A DNA stretch of 52,180 nt, from the NCBI GenBank assembly GCA_023701135.1, contig JAMPXP010000027.1, positions 1 to 52,180 of the forward strand, read 5' to 3'. Below the pieces are notes generated by a model. That model worked only from the letters and a program-made list of their open reading frames with translations. It was not told where the DNA came from and searched no databases. A program made the position numbers and the translations under genes. This document shows, in pieces, positions 49,260-52,180 of the stretch (positions within the stretch are counted from its first letter, which is position 1; each line of letters begins with the position of its first letter). The stretch is from Desulfobacula sp. Lineage in GTDB: Bacteria > Desulfobacterota > Desulfobacteria > Desulfobacterales > Desulfobacteraceae.

Positions 49260-50384
49260 ATGACGGAATATGATTATTGGAAGATCTTCCCCAGGATGCC
49301 CAAAAAAGTCACCATCGGCGATATCACGGTGAGGGACGGATTCCAACACCTGGAAAAATTTATTTCAACGGAAGCCAAGATCACCTATCTGGAAGAACTG
49401 ATCTTTGCCGGTTGCCGGAATATAGAGGTCACCAACCTGGGCAACCCCAAAAGCATGCCCCAGTTCAGGGACGCCGAGGAACTCCTGGCCCACCTGAGAA
49501 GCAACGACTTTGTCAGCCGGGCCGCCAAACGCGGCATCAACATGGAAGATGTGGTCCTCACCGCCATCACCATCCGGGAACCGGCCGTGGACAGGGCCAT
49601 TGAACTGAAAAAGAGAGGCGTGGGCCCGGACCGGGTACTCATGATGGTGTCCACGGAAGAGCAGCACCATTTTGCCAATTCCGGCACCACCCTGCCCAAT
49701 TACTGGAAGGAAGCCGAACGCTGCATCCAAAAATGCTCCGATGCCGGCATCAAGATGTGCGGAACCGTCAGCACCATCTGGGGCAGCCCCATCGGCGGGG
49801 CCACGGACCTGAAGGATGCCGTTAAATTCACCAAATACTGGCTGTCCATCGGCGCGTCGGATATTGAACACGCCGACCACGACGGGTCAGCCTCGGCGGC
49901 CCAGGTCTACCGATATTTTTCCATGATCCTGGATGAGATCCCGGACACCCGCCTCCATATCGCCCATTTCCATGAAACCAAACGGGTGGCGTCCGCCTCC
50001 ATCCTTGCCGCCCTCCAGGCCGGAATCGCTCATTTTGAAGCCACCCTGGGCGGCCTGGGCGGCCAGCCGGCCAATTTCCTGGATGACCGGCCCATCAAGG
50101 GCACGGGGGATTATTATTATGACGACCCCCGCTATGTGGGGCTGGTCTGTCTTGAAGATACCCTTGTACAAATCGACGAAATGGGTATAGAACACGGATA
50201 TGATGTCGACAGAATCCTGTGGCTGGGCAGGCAGCTTGAAAAAACCGCAGGCACAAGGCTCAGGAGCGAGGCCATAATCAACGGCAGGACCCTGAAGGAA
50301 GGCCATATGCAGTATGCCAGGCCCGGTCTTGCAAAACTGAAGGAAAAAATGGGTGAAAAGCCAGGGCAGAGTTTCCCCGTTTAA
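49260..50384 (+). CDS. HMG-CoA lyase-like DRE-TIM metallolyase, divergent
   Basis: A 374-aa member of the HMGL/DRE-TIM family. Family features are ITVRDGFQHLEKF (RDG at 25-27), IEVTNLGNPKSMPQF, and AHFHETKRVASASI with metal ligands His236/His238. The C-terminal lid is GLGGQPANFLDDRP, where HMG-CoA lyases have GLGGCP; the catalytic loop Cys is Gln269 here. It is also about 75 residues longer than HMG-CoA lyase. Neighbouring genes suggest cleavage of HMG-CoA to acetoacetate and acetyl-CoA, but the change may mean a different acyl-CoA substrate or mechanism. AAGGAG precedes the ATG. It follows the carboxyltransferase gene by 31 nt. Confidence 0.75.
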   Translation: MTEYDYWKIFPRMPKKVTIGDITVRDGFQHLEKFISTEAKITYLEELIFAGCRNIEVTNLGNPKSMPQFRDAEELLAHLRSNDFVSRAAKRGINMEDVVLTAITIREPAVDRAIELKKRGVGPDRVLMMVSTEEQHHFANSGTTLPNYWKEAERCIQKCSDAGIKMCGTVSTIWGSPIGGATDLKDAVKFTKYWLSIGASDIEHADHDGSASAAQVYRYFSMILDEIPDTRLHIAHFHETKRVASASILAALQAGIAHFEATLGGLGGQPANFLDDRPIKGTGDYYYDDPRYVGLVCLEDTLVQIDEMGIEHGYDVDRILWLGRQLEKTAGTRLRSEAIINGRTLKEGHMQYARPGLAKLKEKMGEKPGQSFPV

Positions 50385-50403
50385 CGATGCAAAAGGAGAT
50401 GCT

Positions 50404-51039
50404 ATGGAAAAAAAGGACGCGATCCCCCATATCAATGTGGATTATTTTGAAGATCTGACCGGCAATATCAAAGAGGGAGAAAAGGGAGACCCGGACGATG
50501 TGGGAAAACGTATCCGGCTGCTCAGAAAGGAAAGGGGGATAAGCATTGAAGATCTTTCCCATTTGACCGGGTTTGCCGTTGATCGGCTGAACGATATTGA
50601 AAACGGGATTGAAAAACCCCAGCTCGGAACGGTCATGAAACTTTCCAAGGCCCTGGATGCGGCCGTGGGCCGCCTGGTATCCGGCATGGGGAGCAAACTC
50701 TATTCCGTTACCCGGAAAAATGAAAGAAAACCGGTTGCCCGCTCCAGCTCCAAAACCGGCAAACAGAATGTCTATTCCTATATGAGCCTTGCCCCGGAAG
50801 TCCAGGGCCGGCATATGGAAGCCCTCATCGTGCAACTGGAAAGAACCGAGGACAAGGAAACCTCCATCCACAACGGAGAGGAATTCATCTTTGTCCTGGA
50901 AGGGGTGGTCCATCTGGCCGTGGGCAAGGACAGCTATGATCTTGAACCGGGAGACAGCGCCTATTACCTGTCCACCACCTCCCATTTTATTACGGCAAAA
51001 ACGGAAAAAGCGACCATCCTCGCGGTTCTTTACGAATAG
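50404..51039 (+). CDS. XRE-family regulator with cupin domain (second copy)
   Basis: A 211-aa paralogue of the protein at 23750. Residues about 38-100 are an XRE helix-turn-helix (IRLLRKERGISIEDLSHLTG, then KLSKALDAAVGRLVSG). Residues about 130-211 are a cupin barrel (HMEALIVQLERTED, HNGEEFIFVLEGVVHLAV, LEPGDSAYYLSTTSHFI). It starts at ATG 50404 with AAGGAG; the upstream GTG (50353) lies within the lyase gene. It is 8 nt before the acetoacetyl-CoA synthetase gene, repeating the regulator-ligase pairing. Presumably it senses a carboxylate or acyl-CoA and tunes the ligase, in addition to the TetR control at the operon promoter. Confidence 0.85.
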   Translation: MEKKDAIPHINVDYFEDLTGNIKEGEKGDPDDVGKRIRLLRKERGISIEDLSHLTGFAVDRLNDIENGIEKPQLGTVMKLSKALDAAVGRLVSGMGSKLYSVTRKNERKPVARSSSKTGKQNVYSYMSLAPEVQGRHMEALIVQLERTEDKETSIHNGEEFIFVLEGVVHLAVGKDSYDLEPGDSAYYLSTTSHFITAKTEKATILAVLYE

Positions 51040-51047
51040 GAGGACCC

Positions 51048-52180
51048 ATGGCAAAACTATTGTGGCAACCGTCGGATGCGCGGATCAAAAGCACCAATAT
51101 GTACCGGTTCATGACCCTGGTGAACGAGAGATTCAAAAAGAATTTCACGGACTACCCCGCCCTCTGGGACTGGTCCGTGAACAACCTGGAAGATTTCTGG
51201 GCCCTGACCTGGGATTTCATCCGGATCAAGGCATCCAAAAAATATGACCGGGTCCTGGACAACCCCGATAAAATGCCCGGGGCCCGATTCTTTGTGGGCT
51301 CCAAGCTCAATTTTGCAGAAAACCTGTTGCAGTTCAGAAATGACAGGACGGCCCTGATCTTCCGGGGCGAGGATGCGGTGAGGCGAACCCTGACCTATCA
51401 ACAGCTTTACGATGAGGTGGCCAAGACCGCAGCTTCCCTGAGAAAGCTGGGCATCACCAAGGGCGACCGGGTGGTGGGCTTTGTGCCCAATATGCCTGAA
51501 AGCATCATTGCCATGCTGGCGGCAACCTCCATCGGCGCCGTCTGGTCTTCCTGCTCCCCGGACTTCGGCATCAAGGGGGTTCTGGACCGCTTCGGCCAGA
51601 CCAAACCCAGGGTCCTGTTCACCGCCGACGGGTATTTTTTCAAGGGCAAGCCCATGGACAGCATTGAACGCATTGCCGGCATCGTCAAGGAACTGCCCTC
51701 CCTGGAAAAAATCGTGGTGATTCCCTATGTGTCCCCAAAACCCGATATCAGCTCCCTGCCCCAGGCCGTCCTGTTCAAGGACTTTAAACATCCCAATGCC
51801 AAGGACATTGTCTTTGAGCCCATGGACTTTGATGATCCCCTGTATATCATGTATTCGTCCGGCACCACGGGCCTTCCCAAATGCATGGTCCAGAGCGTGG
51901 GCGGGGTCCTGCTTCACCAGAAAAAAGAGCTGGTCCTGCACACGGATCTAAAAGAAGAAGACACGATCTTTTATTTCACCACCTGCGGGTGGATGATGTG
52001 GAACTGGCTCACCTGTTCCCTGAGTGTGGGGGCCACCCTGGTGCTCTATGACGGCAACCCCTTCCACCCCGGCCCCGACGCCCTGTGGAAGATGGCCCAG
52101 GATGAACGGATCACCATCTTCGGCACCAGCGCAGGATATATTGAAGCCCTTAAAAACGCGGGGGTGAAACCGGGCAAGCA
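51048..52180 (+). CDS. Acetoacetyl-CoA synthetase, N-terminal part (runs off window end)
   Basis: An open frame of 377 codons to the window edge, starting ATG with TAGGAGG four bases upstream. LLWQPSDARIKSTNMYRFM, WSVNNLEDFWALTWDF and MPGARFFVGSKLNFAENLL are the characteristic N-terminus of acetoacetyl-CoA synthetases. MYSSGTTGLPKCMVQS is the phosphate loop, and TTCGWMMWNWLTCSL follows as in the family. It activates acetoacetate with ATP and CoA; thiolase can then cleave the product. Acetoacetate would come from the lyase just upstream. The C-terminal third is missing only because the window ends. Confidence 0.88.
   Translation, partial: MAKLLWQPSDARIKSTNMYRFMTLVNERFKKNFTDYPALWDWSVNNLEDFWALTWDFIRIKASKKYDRVLDNPDKMPGARFFVGSKLNFAENLLQFRNDRTALIFRGEDAVRRTLTYQQLYDEVAKTAASLRKLGITKGDRVVGFVPNMPESIIAMLAATSIGAVWSSCSPDFGIKGVLDRFGQTKPRVLFTADGYFFKGKPMDSIERIAGIVKELPSLEKIVVIPYVSPKPDISSLPQAVLFKDFKHPNAKDIVFEPMDFDDPLYIMYSSGTTGLPKCMVQSVGGVLLHQKKELVLHTDLKEEDTIFYFTTCGWMMWNWLTCSLSVGATLVLYDGNPFHPGPDALWKMAQDERITIFGTSAGYIEALKNAGVKPGK

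Overview
The window looks like a chromosomal segment of a Gram-negative, strictly anaerobic, fatty-acid-oxidising bacterium, most probably a sulfate reducer of the Desulfobacteraceae and relatives (Desulfobacterota). This is inference from content: five AMP-forming acyl-CoA synthetase genes, a fused IcmF-type B12 mutase, many PAS/GAF kinases, an anaerobic sulfatase-maturase-type radical SAM enzyme, PEP-CTERM surface proteins with sigma-54 promoters, and XRE-cupin regulators in front of acyl-CoA ligases. I saw no rRNA, tRNA, CRISPR array, insertion sequence or phage genes.

Layout. 0-3.4 kb: start of a malic enzyme (minus strand), then threonine catabolism (tdh and a kbl-like gene) with a MazEF-type toxin-antitoxin pair inserted between them. 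3.4-7.2 kb: a signalling group of a receiver protein, a small soluble histidine kinase and a PAS-PAS-GAF kinase with a cysteine cluster. 7.3-16.8 kb: an acyl-CoA synthetase-like gene followed by a Liv-type ABC importer (G-H-M-K-F) with a second acyl-CoA synthetase inside it, ending in a UspA-receiver fusion. 17-21.7 kb: two PEP-CTERM proteins, each with a near-perfect sigma-54 promoter, flanking a PrsT-like TPR lipoprotein and the remnant of a DUF4143-type ATPase gene. 21.7-26 kb: divergent acyl-CoA ligases, one paired with an XRE-cupin regulator. 26-30 kb: LemA, two TPM-domain proteins and an antiporter-EIIA fusion. 30-34 kb: HDOD-GAF-GGDEF protein and membrane hybrid kinase (minus). 34-37 kb: SLC13 transporter and radical SAM maturase. 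37-39 kb: hydrolase and M24 peptidase (minus).

39-52 kb is a coherent branched-chain acyl-CoA catabolic locus arranged around a divergent promoter. Leftward: TetR regulator, IcmF mutase, thiolase and 3-hydroxyacyl-CoA dehydrogenase, closed by a hairpin terminator. Rightward: acyl-CoA dehydrogenase, methylglutaconyl-CoA-hydratase-like protein, MCC-type carboxyltransferase, HMG-CoA-lyase-like protein, XRE-cupin regulator and acetoacetyl-CoA synthetase (cut by the window end). The set resembles the leucine/isovalerate route joined to isobutyryl/butyryl interconversion, but three points do not fit a textbook liu operon: no biotin carboxylase subunit is present, the lyase has Gln where HMG-CoA lyase has its loop Cys, and the dehydrogenase has the ordinary catalytic Glu rather than the isovaleryl type.

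A main result is a shared operator. The 13-mer GACTGAGCGCTCG, inside a TetR-type palindrome, occurs in front of the tetR operon, in front of the divergent acyl-CoA dehydrogenase operon, and 38 kb away in front of the acyl-CoA synthetase/Liv operon. Each copy lies 36-44 nt downstream of a TTGACA box. This suggests that one TetR protein controls uptake/activation and oxidation together.
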